64,000 nucleotides of DNA from Streptomyces sp. R28 (lineage in GTDB: Bacteria; Actinomycetota; Actinomycetes; Streptomycetales; Streptomycetaceae): the NCBI RefSeq assembly GCF_041052385.1, contig NZ_CP163439.1, positions 186,001 through 250,000 on the forward strand. Reading direction: 5' to 3'. The translations under genes were made by a program, and so were the position numbers. The notes beneath the pieces are model-generated. The model made no database searches, was not told the DNA's origin, and saw nothing but the letters and a program-made list of their open reading frames with translations. The stretch's first letter is position 1; every line of letters begins with the position of its first letter. Of this stretch, positions 46,601 through 56,324 are shown piece by piece.

Positions 46601-49600
46601 ATCGCCGGGACCGGGCGGATACGTCCGGGCAGCATGTACGGCGGCAGAACCCGGGACAGGAAGGCGCGCACGTCGCGTGCGTCGGGCTCGTCCGAGCCGG
46701 GCCGGGGTTCGACGTACGCCACCAGACGTCCGTCGACGAGCAGCACGGCGGCACGGGCGACGTCCGGGTGGGTGAGCAGCGCGGCCTCGACCTCGCCGAG
46801 CTCCACGCGGTGGCCGCGGACCTTGACCTGGTCGTCGAGGCGGCCGAGGAACTCCAGTACGCCGTCCGCGGTTCGGCGGACCCGGTCGCCGCTGCGGTAC
46901 CAGCGGCGACCGCCGCGTTCGACGAAGGCCTCCGCGGTGAGCTGCGGCTCGCCGAGGTAGCCGGGGGTCAGCCCGGTTCCGGCGATGAGCAGTTCACCGG
47001 GCTCGTCGGCCGCACAGGGACGTCCGTCCTCGGTGACGACGGCCAGTTCGGTGCCGGCGACCGGCCGGCCGATGGGCAACCGACGTACGCCGTCGGCCGG
47101 TCGGGTGTCGATGATGTGGCAGGTGGCGTTGATGGTGGCCTCGGTGGGCCCGTACAGGTTGGAGACCCTGTGCTCCGGTCCCCCGCAGGCGTCGAGCAGG
47201 TCGAACCAGCGGCGTACGTGTGCGGCGGGCAGCGCCTCGCCGCCGACGTGGACCCAGCGCAGCGCCGACAGGTCCGGGGGTGTTCCGTCCTGTCGTGCCC
47301 GGGTCTCTGCGGCGGTCAGCAGCCGCTCCCACAAGGTCGGCACCGAACTCCACACCGTGATCCGGTCGTTGACGATCCGGTCCAGGAGCGCGTCGGGGTC
47401 GCGCAGAAGGTCCCGGGTGAGGGTGTGGATCGTGGCGCCCGCCAGCAGCGGCGCCAGCAACTGGCGTACGGAGGCGTCGAAACAGACGGACGCCGTCTGT
47501 ACGAGGTGGTCCCCGGGGCGGGAACCGAAGGTGGCCAGTGACCAGTCGAGGTAGTTGAGCATGGACCGGTGGGTGATCGGGACCGCCTTGGGGCGGCCCG
47601 TGGAACCCGAAGTGAAGATCACGTAGGCGATGGTGTCCGGGTCGGCCGGCGGCCGCTCGGCCTGGGGCGGGGTCGTCTCGGACGGGGTCGCCTCGGGCGA
47701 GGTCGCCTCGGGCGAGGTCGCCTCGGGCGTGTCATCGGCTGCGACCGGCGTGATGCCGTCCAGCGCCGCGACGGCCTCGCGCGTCGCCGCGTGGCAGACC
47801 ACCACGCCGACCCCGGTGCGTTCCACCTGGTCACGCAGCCGGGCCACGGGATGGGTCGCGTCCAGGGGCACCCAGCCGGCGCCCGCACGAAGGATGCCCA
47901 CCACGCCGAGGACGGTGTCCACACCCGGTTCGGTGAGCAGGCCGACCAGGTCGCCGGGGCGTACGCCGTTCGCGCGCAGCCGGGCCGCGAGAGCGCCGGA
48001 GGCGGCGTCGAGTGCGGCGTAGGTGAGCTTGGTGCGGCCGGTGTCCACCGCGACGGCTCCCGGTGTCGCGTGGAACCGGGCACACAGGCGGTCGGCGACA
48101 CCCGCGCGGCTCTCGCGCCCGTCGGCATGGGTGGACTGCCCAGCCACGGCGTGCAGTTCTGCCACGTACTCCGCGGCGAGCCGCTCGACGGTCTCGGGGC
48201 GGAAGAGGTGGGCGGGGTGGTTCCAGGAGAAGCGGAGGGTCGCGTCCGATTCCCAGCACAGCAGTCCGAGCCGGGTCGCGGCGGAGGCGGTGGCCGCCGC
48301 GGTCGGGGTCACCCTGACCGGCCAGTCGCGGCCATGGCTCACGGGGAAGCGGGCGAAGCTGAACCCGGCCGGGGCGACCGTGCGCGGGCCGGGGCCGGTG
48401 GCGGGCAGCAGCGCGGCGATGTCGGGGCTGCCGAGGGTGGCGTGGGACTCCGCCTCCTGCCAGATCCGCTGGAGCCGCCCGGCGAGTACGGTCACGGGCT
48501 CGGCCGGGTCGACGGTGGCGAACACCGGCAGGGTGTCGGCGAGCGGCCCCACGAGGCGGTCGATGCCGGGCAGGGGCGCCTCGCGACGGGCACGCGCCAC
48601 GTTCACGGCGACGGCTCGCTGTCCGCTCCAGCGGGCCAGGCAACGGCCGTACACCGCGAGCAGCAGATGGAAGAGGGTGACTTGGTGCCTGGCGGCCACC
48701 TCGCGCAGCGCCGCCGTGAGCGAGGCGTCGATGCCGGTCTGGTGGTGGGTGAGCGGCGGGGCGGGGAGCGCGCCCGGGTCGCCGTCGTACGGCAGTGCCT
48801 CCGCCGTGGCAGCCGTGGTGTGCTCGGCTATGCGGTCACGCCAGTACTGCTGGTCCCGGGCGAAGGCCGGTGACTGGCGGTCCGCGGTGACGAGGGCGGC
48901 GTAGTCGGCGAACTCTGCGCCCGGGAAGGGGAGTTCGGAGGGGCTGCGGTCCTCGGTGAGCGTGGCGTAGAGCGACCAGAGCTCCTCGCACAGGACCTTG
49001 AGGCTGAAGCCGTCCGCAGCGCCGTGGTGGACGGCCAGCAGGAGGTGGGCGAGGTGTGCGTCCAGGTGGTCCCGGACCAGGACCGCGCGCACCGGATCCT
49101 CGGTGGTCAGGTCGAACGGGCGGTTGTACAGCCGTTGTTCGAGGGCGGGCAGCGGCAGCGCGGTGTCGGCCGGCCCGTGCACCTCGTACCAGCGCGGGGC
49201 CCGGTCGGCGGGGTCGGCCGGCACCGTGTACTGACGTGGCGGCGTGCCGTCCGTGGTGATGCGCAGACGCAGCATGGGGTGGCGGGCGGCGAGGTGGGCC
49301 AGCGCGCGGCCGAGGAGGTCGGGGTCGAGGGGGCCGCGGATGGTCTGGCGTATGTAGCCGTAGGCGGTGACGCCCTCGTACAGCGCCTCCGTGGTGAGGA
49401 AGGCGAGTTGGAGCGGAGTGAGAGGGCGAGGAGTGAGGAGGCGCGGGGTGTCCTCCTGGGCACTGCCGCGGGTCGCGGCGGCGGGGGCTTCGGGGGCGGT
49501 CGGGGCGGTCGGCCTCTGTCCGCTGAGGTAGGTGGTCAGTTCGCCGACCGTGCGGTACTCGAAGAGCAGCGTGGCGGGCAGGGGCAGCCCTAGTTCCGTC

Positions 49601-52600
49601 TCCAGGCGGCGCGCGAGGTCGACGGCGGTCAGCGAGTCGAGGCCGAGGCCGAGGAACTGCTCGTCGTCGCCGATGTCCTCGGGGGCGCGGTGCAGCGACT
49701 CGGCCAGCAGGCGGCGTATCAGGCCGGTGATGCGGACCGGGTCGGTCACGGCGCCGAACTGGTCACCATCACCGCGACCGCCACCGCCCGGCAGCGTGCG
49801 GGCCGTGGGAGGCGTGCCGGCGTGCGGGGCGTCCGGGCGGTCCGGAGCCACGGCGGTCTGCGCGGGCGCGGGCCCCTCGGCCCGGCAGGTCGACGAGGAC
49901 GTCACCAAGAGGTGAGGGGCATCGGTGGCCACGGCCGTCCGCAACGCCGCGACCGCCGTCCGCGTGGTCATGGGGCCTAGTCCGCGGGCGCGCAGCCGCC
50001 GATGCTGAGCAGGTGACCCGGCGGCCAGTCCCGCATCGGTGACGGGCCCGAACCCGATCGACTGCCAGGGCCGGCCCACCGCACGCTCGGCGGCGGCGAA
50101 GGCGTCCAGGAAGGCGTTGGCCGCCGCATAGTCGCCGAGCGCGCCCGCCAGGCCGGGCAGCACGGAGGAGATGGAGGAGAAGGCGACGCATACGGCCGGT
50201 TCCTGGCCGTGCCGGCGCAGCGCCTCGGCGAGCAGCATCGTGCCGCGCACCTTCGCGGCGAGCACCAGCTCGATCTCCGCGTCGGTCTTGGAGCGGAGGG
50301 TGCCGGGCCGGACCGTACCGGCGGCGTGGAACACCCCGTCCAGTAGGGGCAGTTCGGCGAAGAGGGCGTGGACGGCGGCTTCGTCGGACACGTCGGCCGC
50401 GTGGTACCGGGCACGGGCGCCCTGGGCGCGGAGATCGGTGAGCAGGGCATCGGGCGCGGTCTCGGAGCGTCCTGTCAGGATCAGTTCGCACGCGCCGCGT
50501 CCCGCCAGGTCCCGCGCGAGTGCGGAACCGAGCCCGCCGGCTCCCCCGGTGATCAGGTAGGTGCCGTCCGGCGGCAGGGCCCTGAGCGCCGCGGGGACGT
50601 CCGTCGTGTCGGCCGGTGCGCGGGATGGCGTACGGCTGAGCCTGCGGCCGGCGCGCCAGGCGACCGCGCCCTCCGCGTCCCGCTCCTGGGCCGAGTACAG
50701 CTCCCGTTCCAGGGCGTCGACCCGGGTGTCGAGCGTGTCGAGGGAGGACAGGTCCACGCCGCGTGCGGCGAGACCTGGGTGCTCTTCGGGGAAGGCCAGG
50801 GCGAAACCGTGCAGCAGTGCCCGCGCCGGGCACGCCTGTTCCGTCGAGGTGCCGGTGACGTACGCGTCTTCGGTGACCACCAGCAGGCGGGTGGAGTCGG
50901 CGGTGAGCAGGTCGAGGACGCGGCGCAGCGCGGAAACGGAGCCGCTCGGGCCGGCGTCCACGGCCTGGCGGCTTCCGTCTCCAGCGCCCTCCACCCCTGC
51001 CAGCCACACCACGGTGTCCGCCGGTGCCGTGCCCGGCTCGTGGGGGCCGTCCTCCCCCAGCACCGTCACTCCACGGCCGGTGAGCCGCTCTACCAACACC
51101 CGACCGAGGGGCTGGTCGGCGCCGACCAGCCGTACCACGCGCGGCCCCGCCGCAGGCGTGAGCGGTGCGTCCCGCCAGTCGAGGCGCCGTACCGCAGGCG
51201 CGGCATCGGGCTCGCGGGGCCAATAGCGGGCGCGCTGGAACGGATACGTCGGTACGGGCGCCCTCGCACGCCCGCCGGCCCGAGCCTGCCGGCCCAACGC
51301 TGCGGCGCCCGGAGCCGCCCGGTCCGGCGCCGTCGCGTCAAGCGTGGCCCGGTCCAGCGCCGTTCCGCGCATCCACAGTCGTCCCGCCGCCTCCAGCAGC
51401 GCCCGCGCCCCGGACGTGTCCTCGTCACGGCCCACGGTCGAGGCGACCCCAGTGGTCAACACCGCCACATCCGAGGCGCCATGCGCACCGGCGACCGCGC
51501 GGACCGCCCCGCCCAGGGTGTTCCCCGGGCCGAGCTCGACGAAGGTGTCGTATCCCTCTTCCAGCAGCCTGGCCACAGCCGCCCCGAACCGCACCGGCTC
51601 GACGGCATGCCCCTGCCAGTAGGCGGGCGTGAGGCGGGGCCGCCACTCGCCGGTGACCGTGCTCAGCATCGGTACGGACGCCGGTTTGACCGTCAGCGCC
51701 TTCGCGGCCTCCCGCAGCGGATCGAGGACCGGCTCCAGCAGCGGCGAGTGGAAGGCATGGGAGACACGGAGCCTGCGCGCGACCACGCCACGTCCCGTCA
51801 GCTCGGCGAGGGCTCGCTCGACAGCCTCCTCGGCACCCGAAATCACCACCTGCTCGGGCCCGTTGACGGCGGCCACGCTCAGCGATCCGCCCGACGCGCA
51901 GACGAGCCCGGCGACCGTGTCCTCGTCGCCCCTGACGGCGGCCATGGCTCCGGGGAGGGCGAGTTCGCCCACCAGGCGTCCGCGCTCCACGGCGAACCCG
52001 ACCGCCTCGGCGAGGCTCAGCGCACCGGCAGCGCACGCGGCCGCGATCTCGCCCACGCTGTGTCCGGCGACCGCGTCCGCGGGCAGACCCCATGCCGCCA
52101 GCTGGCGGGCCAGACCCACACCGAACACGACGAGCAGCGGCTGGGCCACCTCCGTCCTGGCCAACTCCTCCGGATCCGTCCGGGGATCGAGGCACCACTC
52201 GGCCAGCGAGCGCCCGAGGACGGGCCCCGTCAGCGAGGAGGCCTCGTCCAGGACCTCCCGGAACACCGGGGCCGACCGGTACAGGGCGCGCCCTTGGCCG
52301 GGCCGCTGTGCTCCCTGGCCCGGCAGCAGGAACACCGTCCGCGGCCGGGAGGACCGGGCGACTGTGAAGTCCGCCGCGCGGGCGGCCTCGAGTCGGTCCG
52401 CGAGATCACGGTCGGCGACCAGGGCGAGGCGATGGGGACCATCGTCGCGCGCGGTGTTGACCGTGGCGCAGATGTCGGCCTCGTGCAGATCCGGGTGTGC
52501 CCGCACGTACGCGGCCAGGTCGGCGGCGGCTGCCCGCAGCGCGTCGGTGCTGCGGGCCGACAGCGTGAGCAGGTGCGGGCCATCCGCGCCGGGATGAGCG

Positions 52601-55600
52601 GGCGTCGTCCGTGCGGGGGCCTCCTCCAGGACGGCGTGCGCGTTGGTGCCGCCGAAGCCGAAGGCGTTGACCCCGGCGATCAGGGGCCCGGGGGCCCGCC
52701 ATTCCCGCTGTTCGGTGACGAGTTCGAAGCCGGGGGCGACGTGTTGCAGGTACGGCGCGGGCGGCGTGGTGTTCGGGGCGGGCGGGACCTGGCGGTGCTG
52801 GAGCGCCAGGACCGTCTTGACCAGGCCGGGCATGCCGGCGGCGTTGAGCAGGTGTCCGATGTTCGCCTTGACCGAGCCGAGCAGGCGCGGGAGCCCGTCC
52901 GTGCGGGGCGGGAAGACGTGCCCGAGTGACTGCGCCTCGACGGGGTCGCCGACCGGGGTGCCGGTTCCGTGCGCCTCGACGTACGACACCGCCTCGGGGT
53001 CGATGCCGCACGCGCCGTATGCCTGGGTGATGACCTCACGCTGGGTGCGCGGGTTGGGGGCGAGCAGGCTGAGGGACCGGCCGTCGTTGTTGACGGCCGT
53101 GCCGCGCACCAGGGCGAGTACCGGGTCACCGTCGTGCAGCGCGTCGTCCAGGCGGGCGAGGACGAGGGCCGCTCCGCCCTCCCCGGGCACGACTCCGTCG
53201 GCGGCGGCAGCGAAGGGGCGGCTGCCGCCCGTGGGGGACAGCGCGCCCGCGCCGGCGAGGAGTCGGTGGCCGGTCGGGGTGAGGGCGAGCTGGACGCCGC
53301 CGACCACGGCGACATCGCACTCGCCGCTGAGGAGGCTGCGCCGCGCCAGGTGGAGCGCCACGAGCGCGGAGGAGCAGGCCGTGTCCACCGCGAGGGCGGG
53401 GCCGTCGAGGTCGAGTGCCTGGGAGAGGCGGGCGGCGATGAGGTTGGGCAGGTTGCCGGTGAGAGCGCCGGGGTGGGCGGCCAGATCGCCGTCCGTGGCG
53501 GCGGCCAGGATCTCGCGGTATCCGCTGTCACCGACGGCGGCGAACACTCCGATCCTGCGGCCGGTCCGTCGCGGCCCCGCGTAACCGGAGCGCTCCAGGG
53601 CTTCGTGGGCCAGCTCCAGGAAGATCCGGGCCTGTGGGTCGGTGGCGCGGGCCTCGTCGTCGTCCAGGCCGAAGCAGGCGGCGTCGAATTCGGCGGGTTC
53701 GGGGAGGAAGGACCCGAAGAGGCCGGGGACGCCCGCGGCGCTCCGCAAGCTCCCCGAGTCCCGCGACCCCTGCCGGCCTTCCGAGCCCTGCGAGCCCTGC
53801 CGGCCCTCCCAGCGGCCCTCGGGCACGGCGGTCACCGTGTCACGGCCGGACACGAGCAACTCCCAGAAGGCCTCCGGCGTTTTTGCACCCGGGAACCGGC
53901 AGGCCATTGCGAGCACCGCCACCGGCCCCCGTTTCCCCGCCTCCTCGGCGGGCGACAGCGGCGCGCGGCGCCCGGTATCCGCGCCCGACCCGGAGCCGGC
54001 AGCTGACCCTCCATCAACTCCCGTGTCAGTGTCGGAGCCGGTCAGCAGAGCCAGCACATGCCCGGCCAGCGCGGCCACGGTGTCGTGGTCGCGCAACACG
54101 CGCGGCTCCACGGTGACGGAGAAGGCGTCCTCGATGCCCGCGAGCACCGCCATCGCCTTCAGCGAGGAGCCCCCGAGGGCGAAGAACGGGACGTCCCGGT
54201 CGATGCCCGTCGGCGCGAGGTCCAGCGTCCGTGCCCAGATCCCCCGGACCACGTCCTCGACGTCACGCCGCGAACGTGGCACAGGCCCCTGTGGACCGCG
54301 CTCTTCCTGCCGGGCGGGCGAGCGCGAGCCCTCGGCCCGCGCGGCCGACAACCGCTGCTCGACCGCCGTATAGGCGCCGGCCTCGAACCGCGCGCGCATC
54401 AGAGCGCGCCGCAGCTTGCCGCTCGTCGTCCGGGGAAAAGCGCCGGGCGGCAGGGGCAACACCCGTACGTCGTCGTGGCCCAGCGCCTCCCGGACCCGGG
54501 CCGCCGCCGCGTCGAGCACCGGAAGGGCCGCTGCCGGGGCGGGCCGCGCCCACTGCACGAACACCACCACCCGATCGCCCCCGGTGCCGGGATCGGTGGA
54601 GCCGATCGCCGCCACCGTTGCGCCGGGCAGTCCCGGGGTGGCGGCGACGGTCTCTTCGAGGTCGGGTGCGTGGAAGGTGCGGCCGCCGACGAAGACGACG
54701 TCCTTGTGCCGCCCGGTGACGCAGAGCCGGCCCTCGCTCAGGAAGCCGAGGTCGCCGGTGCGCAGCCAACCACCGCGGAACGCGGCCGCGCCCGCCTCGG
54801 GGGCGCGGTGGTAGCCGCGGGCGACCTGCGGACCACGTACCTCGATGTGACCGACACGCCGGTCGCCGAGCGGTGTGCCGGAATCGTCGGTGACACGGAT
54901 CTCGCAGTCCGGGACGGGACGGCCCAGGTCCATCAACTCGACTGCTTCCGGGCCGGGTTCCACGGGAACGGCCCGGCCACGGCTGAGTGCCTTCCGGTCC
55001 AGCCGCAGGGGCTCGGCGGTCTCCCCGAGCGGCGGCACGGTCACGGCGAGTGTGGCCTCGGCCAGCCCGTACACGGGAAGCATCGCCCTGGCGTCCAGCC
55101 CCGCCGCACCCGCCCGGGCGGTGAACTCCCGCCACACGCGCGGTGCGATCGGCTCGGCTCCCACGAGCATCAGTCGTACGGAGGTCAGGTCCAGGTGGGC
55201 CCAGGTGCTGTCCGGCACCCGCTGCGTCGCCAGCGCCAGCGCGAAGTTCGCCGCCGACAGCAGGGTCGCCCGGTGCCGCGCCACCGCCTCCAGCCAGCGG
55301 GTGGGCCGCTTGGCGAAGGTCAGCGGTTCCAGGCGCACCTGCTTCAGGCCTGCCGCCATGGGGACGAGGTGGGTGCCTATCAGGCCCATGTCGTGGAAGT
55401 ACGGCATCCAGGTCGCCACCACGTCGTCCGACGTGATCGCCATGGCGGCGCGGATCTGCCGGAGGTTGGCGAGCACGGCCTCGTGGGTGAGTTCGACGCC
55501 CTTCGGGGTGCCGGTGCTGCCGGAGGAGAACTGGAGGAACGCCAGGTCCTGCGGGGCGCGGCGGGTCAGCGAGCGAAGCGGGCGGGCCTCGCGCAGCGCA

Positions 55601-56007
55601 TCCAGCCGCAGGACGCGCGCGGGGCCCGGGATCTCGGCGAGCAGGGCTTCGGTGGCGGCGTCGACCACGACGGCAGGCCTGTCGAGGAACTCCCACACCG
55701 GTCCCAGCCGGCGGGCCTCCGGGGCGAGCGGCACGGGCACGAGCCCCGCCGCCAGCGCTCCCCAGAACATCGGCTGGAAGTCCTCACCGAGATCGGCGAC
55801 CAGGGGAACGGGGGTGCCGGGCTCCAGTCCCGCCGCGCGCAGGCCCCCGGCCACGCGCAGTGCGTCGTCGTGGAGCTCGGCGAAGGTGACGGTGCGTTCG
55901 CTGCCGTCTCCACGGACATGGACGACGACCTGGCCGGGGGTCTCCTCGGCGGCACGCAGCAGTACGTCGAGGAGCGTGACGGCGGTAGGGCGCCCGGGAG
56001 TCGACAT
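43627..56007 (-). CDS. FAAL-PKS-NRPS megasynthase with C-terminal acyl-ACP-reductase-like domain
   Basis: One 4,126-residue frame. By-eye domains: acyl-AMP ligase/FAAL (1-560; FSSGSTGTPKGV, MPYFHDMGLIG); ACP (about 590-665, FALGGSSLKA); KS (695-1120, VDTACSSA); AT (1225-1530, GHSVGE and HAFH, malonyl type); KR (about 1590-1960, LITGGAGGLGSA, GDYAAANAFLD); ACP (2050-2125, LGLDSLTAVDL); C (2160-2590, HHGAADG); A (2610-3120, FTSGSTGRPKA, FDASVRQLL, YGPTEATIN, GKIDRILL); PCP (3165-3240, LGGDSIMVL); a second C (3275-3700, HHLIGDG); and a Rossmann domain (3730-4100, VVGCGSIGTSSLRLLL) whose ASCRLESLL with Cys4045 lines up with the catalytic-Cys segment of cyanobacterial acyl-ACP reductase. No thioesterase or classical R domain. 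Predicted chain: fatty acyl, one malonyl extension with ketoreduction, one amino acid, then reductive release. Hand-read A-domain pocket D-A-R-S-H-G-L-I-N: specificity not recognised. ATG 56007 with AGGAAGGAA upstream. Confidence 0.93.
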   Translation of the reverse strand: MSTPGRPTAVTLLDVLLRAAEETPGQVVVHVRGDGSERTVTFAELHDDALRVAGGLRAAGLEPGTPVPLVADLGEDFQPMFWGALAAGLVPVPLAPEARRLGPVWEFLDRPAVVVDAATEALLAEIPGPARVLRLDALREARPLRSLTRRAPQDLAFLQFSSGSTGTPKGVELTHEAVLANLRQIRAAMAITSDDVVATWMPYFHDMGLIGTHLVPMAAGLKQVRLEPLTFAKRPTRWLEAVARHRATLLSAANFALALATQRVPDSTWAHLDLTSVRLMLVGAEPIAPRVWREFTARAGAAGLDARAMLPVYGLAEATLAVTVPPLGETAEPLRLDRKALSRGRAVPVEPGPEAVELMDLGRPVPDCEIRVTDDSGTPLGDRRVGHIEVRGPQVARGYHRAPEAGAAAFRGGWLRTGDLGFLSEGRLCVTGRHKDVVFVGGRTFHAPDLEETVAATPGLPGATVAAIGSTDPGTGGDRVVVFVQWARPAPAAALPVLDAAAARVREALGHDDVRVLPLPPGAFPRTTSGKLRRALMRARFEAGAYTAVEQRLSAARAEGSRSPARQEERGPQGPVPRSRRDVEDVVRGIWARTLDLAPTGIDRDVPFFALGGSSLKAMAVLAGIEDAFSVTVEPRVLRDHDTVAALAGHVLALLTGSDTDTGVDGGSAAGSGSGADTGRRAPLSPAEEAGKRGPVAVLAMACRFPGAKTPEAFWELLVSGRDTVTAVPEGRWEGRQGSQGSEGRQGSRDSGSLRSAAGVPGLFGSFLPEPAEFDAACFGLDDDEARATDPQARIFLELAHEALERSGYAGPRRTGRRIGVFAAVGDSGYREILAAATDGDLAAHPGALTGNLPNLIAARLSQALDLDGPALAVDTACSSALVALHLARRSLLSGECDVAVVGGVQLALTPTGHRLLAGAGALSPTGGSRPFAAAADGVVPGEGGAALVLARLDDALHDGDPVLALVRGTAVNNDGRSLSLLAPNPRTQREVITQAYGACGIDPEAVSYVEAHGTGTPVGDPVEAQSLGHVFPPRTDGLPRLLGSVKANIGHLLNAAGMPGLVKTVLALQHRQVPPAPNTTPPAPYLQHVAPGFELVTEQREWRAPGPLIAGVNAFGFGGTNAHAVLEEAPARTTPAHPGADGPHLLTLSARSTDALRAAAADLAAYVRAHPDLHEADICATVNTARDDGPHRLALVADRDLADRLEAARAADFTVARSSRPRTVFLLPGQGAQRPGQGRALYRSAPVFREVLDEASSLTGPVLGRSLAEWCLDPRTDPEELARTEVAQPLLVVFGVGLARQLAAWGLPADAVAGHSVGEIAAACAAGALSLAEAVGFAVERGRLVGELALPGAMAAVRGDEDTVAGLVCASGGSLSVAAVNGPEQVVISGAEEAVERALAELTGRGVVARRLRVSHAFHSPLLEPVLDPLREAAKALTVKPASVPMLSTVTGEWRPRLTPAYWQGHAVEPVRFGAAVARLLEEGYDTFVELGPGNTLGGAVRAVAGAHGASDVAVLTTGVASTVGRDEDTSGARALLEAAGRLWMRGTALDRATLDATAPDRAAPGAAALGRQARAGGRARAPVPTYPFQRARYWPREPDAAPAVRRLDWRDAPLTPAAGPRVVRLVGADQPLGRVLVERLTGRGVTVLGEDGPHEPGTAPADTVVWLAGVEGAGDGSRQAVDAGPSGSVSALRRVLDLLTADSTRLLVVTEDAYVTGTSTEQACPARALLHGFALAFPEEHPGLAARGVDLSSLDTLDTRVDALERELYSAQERDAEGAVAWRAGRRLSRTPSRAPADTTDVPAALRALPPDGTYLITGGAGGLGSALARDLAGRGACELILTGRSETAPDALLTDLRAQGARARYHAADVSDEAAVHALFAELPLLDGVFHAAGTVRPGTLRSKTDAEIELVLAAKVRGTMLLAEALRRHGQEPAVCVAFSSISSVLPGLAGALGDYAAANAFLDAFAAAERAVGRPWQSIGFGPVTDAGLAAGSPAQHRRLRARGLGPMTTRTAVAALRTAVATDAPHLLVTSSSTCRAEGPAPAQTAVAPDRPDAPHAGTPPTARTLPGGGGRGDGDQFGAVTDPVRITGLIRRLLAESLHRAPEDIGDDEQFLGLGLDSLTAVDLARRLETELGLPLPATLLFEYRTVGELTTYLSGQRPTAPTAPEAPAAATRGSAQEDTPRLLTPRPLTPLQLAFLTTEALYEGVTAYGYIRQTIRGPLDPDLLGRALAHLAARHPMLRLRITTDGTPPRQYTVPADPADRAPRWYEVHGPADTALPLPALEQRLYNRPFDLTTEDPVRAVLVRDHLDAHLAHLLLAVHHGAADGFSLKVLCEELWSLYATLTEDRSPSELPFPGAEFADYAALVTADRQSPAFARDQQYWRDRIAEHTTAATAEALPYDGDPGALPAPPLTHHQTGIDASLTAALREVAARHQVTLFHLLLAVYGRCLARWSGQRAVAVNVARARREAPLPGIDRLVGPLADTLPVFATVDPAEPVTVLAGRLQRIWQEAESHATLGSPDIAALLPATGPGPRTVAPAGFSFARFPVSHGRDWPVRVTPTAAATASAATRLGLLCWESDATLRFSWNHPAHLFRPETVERLAAEYVAELHAVAGQSTHADGRESRAGVADRLCARFHATPGAVAVDTGRTKLTYAALDAASGALAARLRANGVRPGDLVGLLTEPGVDTVLGVVGILRAGAGWVPLDATHPVARLRDQVERTGVGVVVCHAATREAVAALDGITPVAADDTPEATSPEATSPEATPSETTPPQAERPPADPDTIAYVIFTSGSTGRPKAVPITHRSMLNYLDWSLATFGSRPGDHLVQTASVCFDASVRQLLAPLLAGATIHTLTRDLLRDPDALLDRIVNDRITVWSSVPTLWERLLTAAETRARQDGTPPDLSALRWVHVGGEALPAAHVRRWFDLLDACGGPEHRVSNLYGPTEATINATCHIIDTRPADGVRRLPIGRPVAGTELAVVTEDGRPCAADEPGELLIAGTGLTPGYLGEPQLTAEAFVERGGRRWYRSGDRVRRTADGVLEFLGRLDDQVKVRGHRVELGEVEAALLTHPDVARAAVLLVDGRLVAYVEPRPGSDEPDARDVRAFLSRVLPPYMLPGRIRPVPAMPLTGTGKIDRILLARALEGTPGADASGEVDDHSGRDRAPEPPRTGPETPPPATPTEHTLARIWSTLLDAPAVSREDDFFELGGDSIMVLELFARLRKELPAVPRPTTVYTHRTLSALASALDTAAIAASAATASTGSTPDPTPEAATAQTAGPYPLTPSQRGFLLAETINPGTGSGWLARFRLSGPLRHDVFQRAVDVLVTRHPMLRTVFPAGARPPVQQELPDSLRLPVETETLAHPDLLEQRIAEEAGRRLEPWAWPLLRLRLLTVAPGEHVLLVHAHHLIGDGYSAALLARELLTAYDRLDGGLPHGLPPLDSTFRDHVARSAVRPHPHGSEAEEYRARLRAPYTPPVLRRPTADDADGQPAFHTTGFTLDAATTQGLRRLARAAHRTLYAPLLTAYYRALGELTGRRDLLLGLAVTGREESTVDAHGVFGPFAEAVALRPAVPEAHGAAQPPPFGEDLERLAAEATLARAEGPSEVRTAAGLPRHAQFFFTFLDFTSLGSEEGGSLTLQADESDTALAPPPLGTDVFLAVRPVANGEGLRITVRASAAALTAGQIAGFTEEMRRQLQGALSEATSHPTPDPTPVRSSRRRRPHLDAALVGYLPAPDHLAALAGLPYDSPGLGREEIRALLFPDGRARLLEETSTPLGNSGFVALPLFADELGRAADLGARTARAVEQAASLGARCVSLAGMIPSLTGYGYDVLRETTTSAAITTGHASTTVAVAKTVHCALAATGRRLDGLSLAVVGCGSIGTSSLRLLLATAPRPPARLLLCDLPGSTARLERLAADLSAAHPATSVRVVESGRTLPAAVYDADVVVTAVSGATALLDVDRLRPGTIVVDDSFPHCFDTARALDRMSREQDVLVVGGGLLALDSTQTQLSEDLPGVAGAGFAMRHQIPGTLASCRLESLLHAHLGESGRAPSALPLIHGLVDLPRALAHWDAAEAAGVRAAPLHLLDRVIAEGNGLPLRPSDATPAPDPAGRPHR
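47671..47730. repeat. 15-bp tandem repeat inside the A domain
   Basis: Four tandem 15-bp units, the last three nearly identical (GGTCGCCTCGGGCGA at 47686, 47701 and 47716) and the first degenerate. They encode a repeated Ser-Pro-Glu-Ala-Thr on the minus strand, in the loop just before the ATP-binding FTSGSTG motif of the adenylation domain. Divisible by three, so length variation keeps the frame. Confidence 0.8.
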
Positions 56008-56324
56008 GCGTTTCCTTCCTCATCGCACGGGGTCAGCGCCCGCGGACGCGCCGTGCCGTGCCGGAGTCCGGTACCGGGCAGGAGCGTTGTCGATCATTCA
56101 CCTGTACGACGACGACTTTCGTCAAACCGTCCACGCGTGCGACCGAGCGTGTCGGCCAGGTCGGCCACATGTGCCGAGCCCGGTCCCAGCGTGAGCATGC
56201 CGCTGCCGACGCCGACCAGTTCGTGCGCCGCCGGAGTGAGGGCGGTGTGGGCGCGTGCCATGGTGGGCCGGTTGCCGAGGGTCAGTGCCGCATGTGGGAG
56301 GTGATGCACGGCGTCACCGCCGCC

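Noticed and set aside
44767..56304. Long plus-strand frames opposite the megasynthase (for example 44767-46317, 50368-52929, 54058-56304)
   Set aside because: They lack motifs and mirror the high third-position GC of the real minus-strand gene.
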